A stretch of DNA of 64,000 nucleotides from DASZBX01 sp035943635 (GCA_035943635.1 DASZBX010000057.1:62001-126000); one strand, 5' to 3'; positions 45,438-54,023 are shown, numbered from the stretch's first letter. A program made the numbers and translations. Notes: a model not told the origin generated them from the sequence alone.

Positions 45438-45467
45438 CTACATCCAGCTACATCCAGCTACATCCAG
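45438..45467. repeat. Three tandem 10-bp repeats (ctacatccag)
   Basis: Three exact copies of ctacatccag lie 67-96 bp upstream of the DUF2252 start, in the divergent gap to the gene at 45547. One turn of helix per repeat would place three identical sites on the same face of DNA. Confidence 0.85.
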
Positions 45468-45546
45468 TTTTGCGCCCAGAGCGGCATGCCGCATCTCGGC
45501 GGACGGTGTCTCCGCGTTGTTGTCCTGGTTGGCGCTGATCTCCATC

Positions 45547-46011
45547 ATGGTCCCCATGGTTTTACGCCGTTCAATATCATCGGCCGCTGTTCTTTTCCTG
45601 GCGGCGGCCGTCGGTTTCGCCACCCGCGGTTGCGCGTTCTCGAACCCTCCGACAGCCGCAAGGCAATACCTGAACTCCGTGAAGGTCTCCGACTATCAAC
45701 GGGTGGCGACGGGTGACCAGGTCTATTCCGGGACCACGGATTCGACGGATATCTACGTCGGCCCGGCTGTTCCGGGCGATGCGCTGGTCAAAGCGATCTC
45801 GGGCCCCGACGTGTCCGTCCGTGTGGTGAATCCGGCCGCTCTGGGAATGGCTTTTCCGGCCAACCTGGAATTCGGCCTCGTGATTCTCGGAGGTTCCCCG
45901 GTGGGCGAGTGCGGCGTGAATGTCGACACGTTCCGGACGGCATTCTCCCCGGAATTCGGATGGAACCTCTCCGAAAACAGAAAGAGCAGGCGAAGGCGGG
46001 CAGCCAGATGA
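45547..46011 (+). CDS. Small secreted or lipoprotein-like hypothetical protein
   Basis: A 154-residue ORF with an N-terminal signal-like segment (RRSISSAAVLFLAAAVGFATRGCAF in part) containing a Cys after a hydrophobic run, so it could be a lipoprotein or plain secreted protein. The rest has beta-rich character (DSTDIYVGPAVPG; FGLVILGGSPVGECG) and a basic tail (RKSRRRRAAR). Base composition is less GC-rich than the neighbours. ATG 45547 is chosen; it lacks a strong ribosome binding site. I do not recognise the family. Confidence 0.5.
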   Translation: MVPMVLRRSISSAAVLFLAAAVGFATRGCAFSNPPTAARQYLNSVKVSDYQRVATGDQVYSGTTDSTDIYVGPAVPGDALVKAISGPDVSVRVVNPAALGMAFPANLEFGLVILGGSPVGECGVNVDTFRTAFSPEFGWNLSENRKSRRRRAAR

Positions 46012-46203
46012 TTTTCGAACTGCAAGACAGCTGCGGAACCGGCTGACCCCGACCCGCGGCCCCAGCCGCAGCTGCAGCCCGACCCCGCCCTCTCGACCGC
46101 CATCCACCTCGTAGCCGTATGCTCGCAGGGTGCATTACCTTCCGGCGGCCGCGCGGGTACAGTCGGCGGGGTCATCTTCGCAACGAGTGAGCTGAGGCCG
46201 ACC

Positions 46204-47028
46204 GTGACGCAGCGTTTTCGCCCGACCTGGGCGCCGGACTCCGTGGACCTGGAGACGCCGTCGGCCGCGCGCATGTACGACTACTATCTCGGCGGCAGCC
46301 ACAACTTCGCCGCGGACCGGATGCTCGCCGAGGAGTACATGCGCGTCCTGCCCGACATGCCGCACATCGCCCGCGCGAACCGGCACTACCTCGGGCGCGC
46401 CGTCACGGCCCTGGCCTCGGCCGGGATCGACCAGTTCCTCGACCTCGGCTCCGGCCTGCCGACCGGCGGCAACGTGCACGACGTCGCGCACGCGGTGAAC
46501 CCGGACGTGCGGGTCGTGTACGTGGACGCGGACTCGGTCACCGTCGCACACGGCCAGGCGATGCTCGCCGACGTTCCGTTCGCGGCCATGCTGCACGCGG
46601 ATCTGCGCGACCCGCAGTCCGTATTGGGCAGCCGGGAGGTCGCGGTCCAACTGGATCTGACCCGGCCGATCGCGGTGCTGATGGTCGCCGTGCTGCACTT
46701 CGTCTCGTCCGCCGACAACCCCGACGCCGTCGTCGCCGCGTACCGGGAGGCGACCGTGGCCGGTTCCCACCTGGTGGTGAGCCACGCGACGAACGACTAC
46801 CACCCCGAGACCGCTAAGCAGGCCGAGGGCGTGTACACCCAGGCCAGCCACTCGATGAACTTCCGCAGCCACGACCAGATCCTCGCACTCATGCAGGGGT
46901 ACGAGCTGCTGCCGCCCGGGCTGGTCGACGTCATCGCCTGGCGACCCGACCAGGCTGCGGAACACGACCCGCTGGGCGGCGACGTCACTCGGTACAACCT
47001 GCTCGCGGCGGTAGGCCGGAAGGACTGA
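46204..47028 (+). CDS. DUF574/Methyltransf_19 SAM-dependent methyltransferase-like protein
   Basis: A 274-residue protein of the actinobacterial DUF574 family (S-adenosylmethionine-binding fold). It shows the family signature SAARMYDYYLGGSHNFAADR, a GxGxxx-type SAM loop LDLGSGLPTGGNVH, VVYVDADSVTVAHG and AVLHFVSSADNP. The start is GTG 46204. These proteins are abundant in Streptomyces and relatives and rarely characterised; the substrate is unknown. It converges with the chitinase gene at a strong terminator. Confidence 0.93.
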   Translation: MTQRFRPTWAPDSVDLETPSAARMYDYYLGGSHNFAADRMLAEEYMRVLPDMPHIARANRHYLGRAVTALASAGIDQFLDLGSGLPTGGNVHDVAHAVNPDVRVVYVDADSVTVAHGQAMLADVPFAAMLHADLRDPQSVLGSREVAVQLDLTRPIAVLMVAVLHFVSSADNPDAVVAAYREATVAGSHLVVSHATNDYHPETAKQAEGVYTQASHSMNFRSHDQILALMQGYELLPPGLVDVIAWRPDQAAEHDPLGGDVTRYNLLAAVGRKD

Positions 47029-47135
47029 CACGACACCGAGACGCCCGCCCGCGCTGCTTCGGCCACGCGACACGACGTGAGGCGACGTAGCGATCGCCCA
47101 CGCTCTCCCCCTCCACACGGACAACATCTATAACT

Positions 47136-47185
47136 GCCTGCGCGCGGCCCGCGACCCGGCCGGGGGTCGTGGTCCGCGCGCAGGC
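47136..47185. terminator. Long hairpin terminator between methyltransferase and chitinase
   Basis: GCCTGCGCGCGG...CGACCC pairs with GGGGTCG...CCGCGCGCAGGC, about 22 bp of near-perfect stem with a short loop, followed by tttcaag. It probably serves the rightward gene and possibly both. Confidence 0.75.
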
Positions 47186-47258
47186 TTTCAAGTGTCGACC
47201 GGTCCTCGCGGCCGTGGCGCCGCAGGGGAGGAGGAGGACGGGTCGGCCGGTCCGCAGC

Positions 47259-48380
47259 TCAGCAGGTCAGATTGGCGCCCGCGGGGACGCCCAGGATCTG
47301 CACGAACTGCTCGTAGTCGTTCACCCGGTCCTGCATCTCGGCGGTGTTCCCGCCGTTGCACTCGATGCTGCCGTTCAGGGACCGGATCGTGTCACCGAAC
47401 CCGGCGCCGGTGACCATCGCGTTGTGCGCGGTCATCGACCCCGGGCCGTTCTGGGTGTTCCAGTACCACAGGCCGGTCTCCCACGAGATCGCCGCGTTGG
47501 TGTCCACCAGGCCCGGGTTGTCCAGCAGGTCCTGGCCGATCGCCTGGCCGGCCGCTTCGTAGTTGAAGTTCCAGCTCAGCTGGATCGGGCCGCGCCCGAA
47601 GTACTCGTTCGACCCGGCCGGGCAGCCGTAGGACTCGGCCGCGCAGTAGTTCCCGGACTTGTCGATCTCGTCGACGTACACCAGACCGCCGGTCTCGTGG
47701 TCCACGTTCGCCAGGAACGCCGCGGCCTCCTGCTTCTGCACGGTCGTGCTGCCGGTGGTGGCGAAGCCCGGGTAGGAGCTCAGCGCCGACACCAGGCCGC
47801 TGTAGGTGTAGAAGGAGTTCCGGCTCGGGAACATCTGGTCGAACTGCGCCTCGCTGACCACGAACCCGCCGCCCGACGGAGGCGGGTTGCTGCCGCCGCC
47901 ACCGGAACAGGTGTACGGGTTCCAGAACCACGTGCTGATGGTCGGGTCGTAGCCCGGGTTGTCGTGCGAGGCCTGGTAGTACTGGCCGTTGGCCGGGTAC
48001 TTGACGATGTTGCCGGTCGTGTAGTTCGTCCCGGCCGTCCAGGTGGTGTAGGTGCAGCTACCGGAGGACGAGCCCGGAGAGGTGGGCGGCGGGGGCGGCG
48101 GAGCGGAACCGCCGCCGCCACACGTCCCGTCGTCGCTCCAGACTCCGGCGGCGCCGCCGGGCGTGTCACCCTCGGTCCACCACTTCGCGGTCCAGTTGTG
48201 CCCCTGGTACGAGGCCTCCATGCCGCCCGTGTAGACCGAGCCGCCGCTCCAGGCACTGGCGCAGGCACCCGCGTCGGCGGGAGTGGGCGGCGTGGCGAGC
48301 GCGAGCGTGGGCAAACCGACGGCCAGCGCCACCGCGGTCGTCGCAGCGCCGATCAGAACTTTGATTTTCCTGCGAGTCAC
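47259..48380 (-). CDS. Secreted GH19 chitinase with two chitin-binding modules
   Basis: A 373-residue secreted chitinase. Signal peptide ~1-30 (ends ALAT), a first CBM5/12-type module ~35-88 (SWSGGSVYTGGMEASYQGHNWTAKWW in part), Pro/Ser linker, second CBM5/12 module ~108-160 (YTTGNIVKYPANGQYYQASH), Gly/Pro linker, then GH19 ~172-373. Catalytic Glu lies in FLANVDHETGGL; GRGPIQLSWNFNY and NDYEQFVQILGV are GH19 signatures. It hydrolyses chitin in fungal walls. The reading direction is away from the inverted-repeat region. No clean DasR site is visible upstream. Confidence 0.95.
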   Translation of the reverse strand: MTRRKIKVLIGAATTAVALAVGLPTLALATPPTPADAGACASAWSGGSVYTGGMEASYQGHNWTAKWWTEGDTPGGAAGVWSDDGTCGGGGSAPPPPPPTSPGSSSGSCTYTTWTAGTNYTTGNIVKYPANGQYYQASHDNPGYDPTISTWFWNPYTCSGGGGSNPPPSGGGFVVSEAQFDQMFPSRNSFYTYSGLVSALSSYPGFATTGSTTVQKQEAAAFLANVDHETGGLVYVDEIDKSGNYCAAESYGCPAGSNEYFGRGPIQLSWNFNYEAAGQAIGQDLLDNPGLVDTNAAISWETGLWYWNTQNGPGSMTAHNAMVTGAGFGDTIRSLNGSIECNGGNTAEMQDRVNDYEQFVQILGVPAGANLTC

Positions 48381-48762
48381 GTGCTCACTCCTTTGTGCGA
48401 TGTAAACCGCACCTCTACCCGGCCCGCCGCCCGGGCGCCGTTCGGTGCCGGCGGGCCGATATCGGATATTGCTATGCCCGTGCGCTTTGGTCTGGGGGCT
48501 GTGGGATGGACCACATGCGGCGGAGTCGGGCTTTCAGGCTTGATGGAAAGAATAGGCGCGGTTGCGGGGCGGAATCTTAAGAGCGCCACATGTCCGCCGT
48601 AGGCACGTGGTGGGGTGGACCATGTTTTTCTTTTGAAGGTAAAGAGATGTGCAGCGGAGGAGTTGGAGAGCTGGGGCGTGGGTGGGTTGAGGTGCGAGGT
48701 GTGAGGTGCGAGGCGGGATGTGCGAGGTAAGTTCAAGTTGCAGGGAGCAGGTGCGAGGTGGG
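48381..48762. other. Chitinase upstream region with GTGCGAGG short repeats
   Basis: About 380 bp between the chitinase start and the inverted repeat. Near 48600-48650 it is AT-richer (catgtttttcttttgaagg) and could hold the chitinase promoter. From ~48690 to 48760 the motif gtgcgagg/gtgtgagg recurs five times at irregular spacing. Short TGGTCT and GGACCA half-sites near 48490-48510 and 48615 recall DasR boxes but do not make a full 16-bp site. Confidence 0.4.
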
Positions 48763-49930
48763 TTGCGCCGCCATATCAGCTCTCGTCTACTGCTGTGCCT
48801 CCGGCGGGCCAGGAACCCCCAAGGATCCTCATGGATCAGTTCATTTGGGTGGTGGGTTACCTTTTGGGTGTGTCGGATCGGGATCCTCGGTGCCCCAGTC
48901 GGCCCGGAGCCTGCCACACCGGGCAGGCCCTATCAACTCCCGGGCTGCATGCTTTGAGCAGGCTACTTGCTGTGGCTGGTGGGTTACGTTCGGGAGTTGA
49001 CAGGACCTGCCCGGCGCGGCAGACTACGATCCGCCTGGGCCACCGAGGATCCCGATCCGACACAGCCCCAGCCTTGCGCGAGAGTCGCGCAGACCCCTTC
49101 AACTACCGCAGCAGCCGAGCAAACCATACTGCTGATACGGCGAGCAGCGGTCCCGATGGACAGGTGCCCGCGCGAGTGTGCTGTTTCGGCGGACTGGCGC
49201 CCGCGGCTGGCGGCGCGCGAACCGAAGGCGATGTGATACGCCGGGCTGCTGCTGCTGCTGCTGAGGTGGCCATGTAGGCAGTGGCAGTGCGGCGGCCTCG
49301 CCTGCGGCGGCTGCGTGTGTGGCGCGGCGCCGATTGCTAAGTGAGCGGCTGCGCACGTATATCGGCCTGTAGCTGTAGCTGTAGCTGTAGCTGTAGCTGT
49401 AGCTGTAGCTGTAGCTGTAGCTGTAGCTGTTGGCTGCTATGGCGTGGCTACTGTTGCGGTGTCGAATGGCCCGCAGTACTTCAGCCGCCTGCCGCATGTG
49501 CCAGATTGCCGAAGTAGCGCACTCGCGCGGGCACTTGTCCAGCGCGACCGCTGCTCGCCATAGCAGCAGTATGGTTCGCACGACTGCTGCGGTAGTTAAA
49601 GGGGCCTGCGCGACTCTCGCGCAAAGCTGGGGTTGTGTCGGATCGGGATCCTCGGTGGCCCAGGCGGATCGAAGACTGCCGCGCCGGGCAGGTCCTGTCA
49701 ACTCCCGCACTCGAGCTCAGCCGAGGCGAGCAGATCTCCCAAAGTACCTGGCCCGGGAGTTGATAGGGCCTGTCCGGTGTGGCAGGCTCCGGGCCGACTG
49801 GGGCGCCGAGGATCCCGATCCGACACACCCAAAAGGTAACCCACCACCCAAATGAACTGGTCCATGAGGATCCTTGGGGGTTCCTGGCCCGCCGGAGGCA
49901 CAGCAGTAGACGCACGCTGACATGGCGACG
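48763..49930. repeat. Large nested inverted repeat (arms ~435 bp, loop ~300 bp)
   Basis: Left arm 48763-49200 and right arm 49500-49930 are inverted copies, about 98% identical over the outer 160 bp and about 90% elsewhere, except for a diverged loop. Each arm contains its own long hairpin: 48870-48942 with 48991-49063, and 49635-49707 with 49754-49826 (73-bp stems with a few mismatches, loops of 46-48 bp). Smaller conserved hairpins include TGCGCGA-nnn-TCGCGCA in both arms. No convincing gene lies within; frames are open on several strands because of composition. It may be a composite of two mobile elements, a structured RNA locus or an amplification scar. Confidence 0.85.
49368..49430. repeat. 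Hexanucleotide microsatellite (TGTAGC)10.5
   Basis: Sixty-three bases of uninterrupted TGTAGC repeat in the central loop of the inverted repeat. On the minus strand one frame would read an alternating Ser-Tyr run. Perfect hexanucleotide tracts this long are rare in GC-rich bacterial genomes and are prone to slippage. Confidence 0.95.
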
Positions 49931-51311
49931 CACACCAACGCGCGCAGCGAGCGGCGCGGCAAGCGGGGCAGCGAGCGAAAGCGCCAGCGCCCCAACCAGC
50001 GTCAGCGCCCAAGACCAGCGAAAGCGTCATCCCAAACAGCGCCAGCGCGGAGCGTGAGCGGCAAGAGACGAAAGTGGAAAAGGCCGCCCGGCGGAGGGGG
50101 GAGCCCGGCCGGGCGGCGGTGAAAGAGCGGAGCGTGAATTCGGTGCGTGAGCGCGGTGCGTCAGCACTGGTCTGGCCGTCTAAGCCGTAGCGCCAGTCGA
50201 TGTTGATGTAGGTGACCATCTTGACGACACCGGACAGGTTGTAGTTGGTACCGATGAAGTTGGTCTGCTGTCCGCTGATCGTGCCGTTGGGAAGCGGGCC
50301 CACATAGTTCGGCAACGTGGACAGCCGGTTCATGAAGGCCGCGTAGTCGGAGTCGTTCTGGGTGCCGTTGGCATTCAACGTGGAAGACATGCGTTGCACA
50401 CCCGACTCGGCGATCATCATTGGTTTGTTGTGCTGCTGCGCGAACCACGTCATGCGCAGGATGTTGAGATCGATCGGATACTCATGCGCGATCGCATTGA
50501 CGTTGCCGTTGACATAGTCGTCGTAGTAACCAAGGCAGGTGCGGTCGGAGGTGTTCTCTTGGCCGTTCCAGTACGTTGTGCCGTTCTCCCAATACGGCTG
50601 GCACAAGTCCTGATTGAAGACGCTCAAGCCGATCCAGTCAACCCACTGATCGCCCGGGTACAACGAAGAGCAGTTCGTGCCGTTGAGACAGTCGAACGCA
50701 GTACTGACCTCATAATCCAGCCGCACATAAAAGGTGCTGGACGGATACTGCCTGATCGCAGCCACAAGCGCATTGAACTGGGCGTCATACGTCCCCTGGG
50801 CGATCGCCTCGGTGGCCTGCTGGGAGGCGGTCTCCTCGTCGCCGTTCTGGCCGTTCCAGCCGGGCGGATTGTCCTTCCAGTCCACGCCGACCTCGATCCC
50901 AGCCCCACGCTGGCCGAGGAAGGCAAGGTAGGTGTGGCACGGACTGCCCTGGCAGGTGCCGGTGAAGGCGTCGTTGCGGACGCTGTAGTAAACCGGTCCG
51001 CCCGCAGGCGACGCGCCAGTGGAACTGGCCAGGTCGTTCCAGGCTCCGGTGTTGTTCTGCCCCACGAGCAACGTCCGAGTGGGGGATGTTGCGGGGCTGG
51101 CGCTCGTGACTGCTGCGCTACCGCTGGGCGCGGATGCGGCGGTGGCGGTGGACGCGATGGCAGTGGACGCTGCGAACGCGAGGATGGTGGCGAGCAGCAG
51201 GCCCCTGAATCTGGCCGTGAACCTGGTCCTGGGCCTGGCCTTGAGCCTGAGCGTCAACCTCTGCTTGGCGCCGCCGCCGGATCTGGATCCGTTACCGGAT
51301 GGTCTGGTCAT
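49698..51311 (-). CDS. Secreted GH26-like endo-mannanase, 3' end replaced by foreign sequence
   Basis: A 537-residue frame. Residues ~1-70 include a signal peptide (RFRGLLLATILAFAASTAIA). The catalytic part runs to about residue 383: VRLDYEVSTAF (probable acid/base Glu), LYPGDQWVDWIGLSVFN, and KPMMIAESG (probable nucleophile Glu). After INIDWRYGLDGQ, near 50162, similarity stops, and the remaining ~150 codons read through unrelated sequence into the right arm of the inverted repeat. The gene is therefore 3'-truncated and probably a pseudogene. The spacing between the two Glu strands also seems short, so an internal deletion is possible. ATG 51311 has GAAGGAGAG upstream. It follows the GH43 fragment by 43 bp in one operon. 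Confidence 0.7.
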   Translation of the reverse strand: MTRPSGNGSRSGGGAKQRLTLRLKARPRTRFTARFRGLLLATILAFAASTAIASTATAASAPSGSAAVTSASPATSPTRTLLVGQNNTGAWNDLASSTGASPAGGPVYYSVRNDAFTGTCQGSPCHTYLAFLGQRGAGIEVGVDWKDNPPGWNGQNGDEETASQQATEAIAQGTYDAQFNALVAAIRQYPSSTFYVRLDYEVSTAFDCLNGTNCSSLYPGDQWVDWIGLSVFNQDLCQPYWENGTTYWNGQENTSDRTCLGYYDDYVNGNVNAIAHEYPIDLNILRMTWFAQQHNKPMMIAESGVQRMSSTLNANGTQNDSDYAAFMNRLSTLPNYVGPLPNGTISGQQTNFIGTNYNLSGVVKMVTYINIDWRYGLDGQTSADAPRSRTEFTLRSFTAARPGSPLRRAAFSTFVSCRSRSALALFGMTLSLVLGADAGWGAGAFARCPACRAARCARWCASPCQRASTAVPPAGQEPPRILMDQFIWVVGYLLGVSDRDPRRPSRPGACHTGQALSTPGPGTLGDLLASAELECGS

Positions 51312-51354
51312 CTCTCTCCTTCTTTCATGATGTGTCGGTCCGACCAACGCACGC

Positions 51355-52263
51355 TCAACGGATCCCGGCGTCATACCGTGCGTAGTCGAAGTCTGCGAAG
51401 AATCCGTCGGCGGCCGGGTCCATGACCCACAACCCGAGGAACGCACCCGTGAACCCGGGATGGTCGCGATCGGCCACGACTCCGGCGTGGGCGGCGTATT
51501 CGTCGGACAAGATCGTGGCGTCGAGCACGACGGGGACGGTCTGCCATCCGCGGCCAACGTCATAGGAGAACATGGCGCGTTCCTCCTCCAACTCCACCCG
51601 CAACCGGATCCGGGTCATGCCCGGGTCCAGGTCCACGACCCCGCTGCGTTGCGCGGTGAGACGGCGGGCGTCCTCGGTGAGCGGCTGCAGTTGCACGCCG
51701 CCTTCATGCGTGCGGGTCACGTAGAAGTAGTGCCAGTTGCGAGAGTTGTAGTACGCAGTGATCCCAGCCAAATGCTGGAACGACTGCGGCCGGCAGTCGA
51801 CAACCGTCTCCAGGCTGCAATACCGGTGCGTGAGCCGCCGCGCGACCAGGCTGGGCGTATGTGGACCATGAGGTGACTGCCCACCGAACACACGCAGATG
51901 CGAAGGACGCGCGCGCAGATCGAGCCAGCCGGCCTCGGCAGCCCGACGCAGAGTACTCCAACGCGGCCCGAGCACCAGCGCATCGAACTCATCCCGCGCA
52001 GCCTCCTCGGGAAACGGACTCTGCGGCAGCCTCGGCGCGCCGACTCGTTCGTGCGGGATGCCGCCGGGGACGCGCGGCCAGCCGTCCTGGCTCCACTCGA
52101 CCCGCTGGACAGCGGTTTCCCGGCCCAGGACGCACCGGCCGAGCGGCGTGTACGGCCGTGCGATGAGATGCGCGAGGTACCACTCGCCGGTCTGGGTCTG
52201 CACCAGGCTGCCGTGTCCGGCCATCTGCAGGACCAGGTCCGGATGGCCGTGGGCGGTGACCAT
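51355..52263 (-). pseudogene. C-terminal fragment of a GH43 beta-xylosidase/arabinofuranosidase
   Basis: About 302 codons. The frame opens in mid-domain at GHPDLVLQMAGHGSLVQTQTG, the late GH43 catalytic region, and continues with the C-terminal beta-sandwich (DUF1349-like; LETVVDCRPQSFQHLAGITAYYN; FTGAFLGLWVMDPA). The N-terminal propeller blades with the catalytic Asp residues are missing. Upstream, in a different frame, is the start of a sugar-binding lipoprotein gene. A deletion fused the two near 52263. The ATG at the left edge of the frame is an internal Met, not a true start. Confidence 0.82.
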
Positions 52264-52546
52264 CGGAGGTCTGGATCGAGGCCTTAACCGCAGTCTGGGC
52301 CTGGTTGAATGCGGAGATCTTCTGGGTCTGGACCGGGTTGAGCGCGCTGTCCTGGAGGGTCCAGACGGTCAGTCCGCCGGAGGCCGAGGCGCCGGCCGGG
52401 CCGGAGGTGCCGCAGGCGGACGCACTGAGCAGCAGGGCGGCTATCCGCCGGGCCAGCGGGCCCGGGGATCCGGCCGCGCGGGTGCGCGGGGAGCGGGCCG
52501 GGCGACCGGTGCGGCTGGAACGGGCGGATCCGAGAGGGGGGTGCAT
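52264..52546 (-). pseudogene. N-terminal fragment of an ABC sugar-binding lipoprotein
   Basis: About 94 codons from ATG 52546: basic start, hydrophobic core and a lipobox-like ALLLSASAC, then GGLTVWTLQDSALNPVQTQKISAFNQAQTAVKA, the first strand and helix of a family-1 extracellular solute-binding protein. The expected ~330 further residues and the permease genes are absent; after SIQTSDG the sequence is GH43 in another frame. Start and upstream region look intact, facing away from the lacI gene, as in a typical sugar-uptake operon. Confidence 0.8.
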
Positions 52547-52602
52547 GAGGTCTGCCTCGCACAGGAAGGGAGTGGGCGGCGAGCCGTTACCGCGACGCCG
52601 AT

Positions 52603-52746
52603 CGAAAGTTTCCGATACTTTTGATGGCGAAACCGTAGAGTTTTCGTTCTGCTTCGTCACCCAGGCGGAGGGAAAAAAGGGGTTACACGGCGCCTCTGGC
52701 GCCGATGGCCGCCCTGCCGGGGTCGCCCGGCCGCCCTGAAACTTTC
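52603..52746. promoter_or_regulatory. LacI-type sites GAAA-N-TTTC between the lipoprotein remnant and lacI
   Basis: CGAAAGTTTCC (52603-52613) and GAAACTTTC (52738-52746) flank the divergent promoter region. They resemble the CGAAA-N-TTTCG palindrome described upstream of xylan-use genes in Streptomyces. The second site is 8 bp before the lacI ATG, which suits autoregulation. Confidence 0.6.
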
Positions 52747-52754
52747 CGGCTAGC

Positions 52755-53828
52755 ATGGGGACCATGACGAGTGGCGGAACAGTCGACGTGCATGGCCCGG
52801 GGATGACGGACGAGGCGCGCCCGCGGGTCAAGCTCGCGGACATCGCCCGCCAGGCCGGGGTCTCCACCGCCACCGTCTCCAAGGTGCTCAACGGGAACAC
52901 GCAGGTGGCGGCCGAGACCCGGGAGCGGGTGCAGGCGCTGCTGGCCGAGCACCGGTACCTGCGCCGGCGGGCCCGACCGGAGGGCGGCACCGGCCTGATC
53001 GACCTGGTCATCAACGAGCTCGACAGCCCGTGGAGCATGGAGATCGTGCGCGGGGTGGAGGAGGTCGCGCACGCGGCCAAGGTCGGCATGGTCGTCTCGG
53101 CCGTGCACGGGCGCACCGCCGACACCCGGATGTGGCTGGAGACCCTCGGCTCGCGGGCCACCGACGGAGTGATCCTCGCGGTCACCGCGCTGGCCAAGGG
53201 CCAGCGCCGCCAGCTCGACGCGCTCGGCGTGCCGATCGTGCTGGTCGACCCGGTCGGCCTGCCCGAGCCGGGGATACCGGCGGTCGGCGCGACCAACTGG
53301 GCCGGCGGAATGGCCGCGACCGAGCACCTGCTCTCGCTCGGCCACCGCCGGATCGGCATGATCGCCGGGCCGCGGGACATCCTGTGCTCCCGGGCCCGGG
53401 TCGACGGCTACCGGGCCGCGCTCGAGGGCGCCGCGATCGGTTTCGACCCGGAGCTGCTGCACTACGGGGACTTCCAGCACGAGAGCGGCTTCCTCGGCGC
53501 GCAGCGGCTGCTGGACCTGGCCGACCCGCCGACCGCGGTGTTCGCCGCCAGCGACCTGCAGTCCTGGGGCGTGTACGAGGCGGCCCGGCGGCGCGGGCTG
53601 CGGATCGGGACGGACCTGAGCGTGGTCGGTTTCGACGACCTGCCGACCTCCGCCTGGGCCTGCCCGCCGCTGACCACGGTGCGCCAGCCGCTGGCCGACA
53701 TGGCCGGGATGGCGGCCCGGATCCTGTTGCAGGGCGCCGAGGTCCTGATGCCGGGCAGCATGCGGATAGAACTGTCCACGACCCTGGTCGTGCGCGACAG
53801 CACCGGGCCGGCGCCGGTCTCGGGCTGA
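52755..53828 (+). CDS. LacI/GalR-family transcriptional repressor
   Basis: A 357-residue regulator. The HTH and hinge lie at ~26-80 (VKLADIARQAGVSTATVSKVLNGNTQVAAETRERVQ split across HTH and hinge), followed by a periplasmic-binding-protein-like sugar domain (GLIDLVINELDSPWSMEIVRG; AVGATNWAGGMAATEHLLSLGHRRI; DLSVVGFDDLPTSAWACPPLTTV). ATG 52755 is the annotated start; ATG 52764 and 52803 are alternatives and the site at 52738-52746 would fit either. It originally controlled the divergent sugar-uptake/GH43/GH26 operon, now broken, and perhaps the remnant at 54182. Confidence 0.93.
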   Translation: MGTMTSGGTVDVHGPGMTDEARPRVKLADIARQAGVSTATVSKVLNGNTQVAAETRERVQALLAEHRYLRRRARPEGGTGLIDLVINELDSPWSMEIVRGVEEVAHAAKVGMVVSAVHGRTADTRMWLETLGSRATDGVILAVTALAKGQRRQLDALGVPIVLVDPVGLPEPGIPAVGATNWAGGMAATEHLLSLGHRRIGMIAGPRDILCSRARVDGYRAALEGAAIGFDPELLHYGDFQHESGFLGAQRLLDLADPPTAVFAASDLQSWGVYEAARRRGLRIGTDLSVVGFDDLPTSAWACPPLTTVRQPLADMAGMAARILLQGAEVLMPGSMRIELSTTLVVRDSTGPAPVSG

Positions 53829-54023
53829 CCGCGGGAGCCGGATCCCGCGCCACCCGTCCCGCCCCGATTCCGCCGTGTTTCACACCCGGCCCGGCTTTCC
53901 GTTCCCGTCTCCCGCCCCCGTTCTGCGCCCGGCCGGTGGTCCGACCTCCGGCGGGAACCCGGCGCGGCCCGCCCCGGGGCCGGGCGACGCGGGGGCGCGA
54001 CGGACTTCGGCCTCGTTCCGGTG

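Noticed and set aside
48480..48625. DasR-type boxes upstream of the chitinase
   Set aside because: Only TGGTCT and GGACCA half-sites at unsuitable spacing; no 16-bp palindrome.
49368..49430. CRISPR-like array
   Set aside because: The repeat is a contiguous hexanucleotide with no spacers, and there are no cas genes.
48720..49933. Open frames of ~150 codons on both strands in the inverted repeat, which look similar to each other
   Set aside because: Similarity follows from the inverted duplication itself. Several frames are open at once and none has a credible ribosome binding site or domain.
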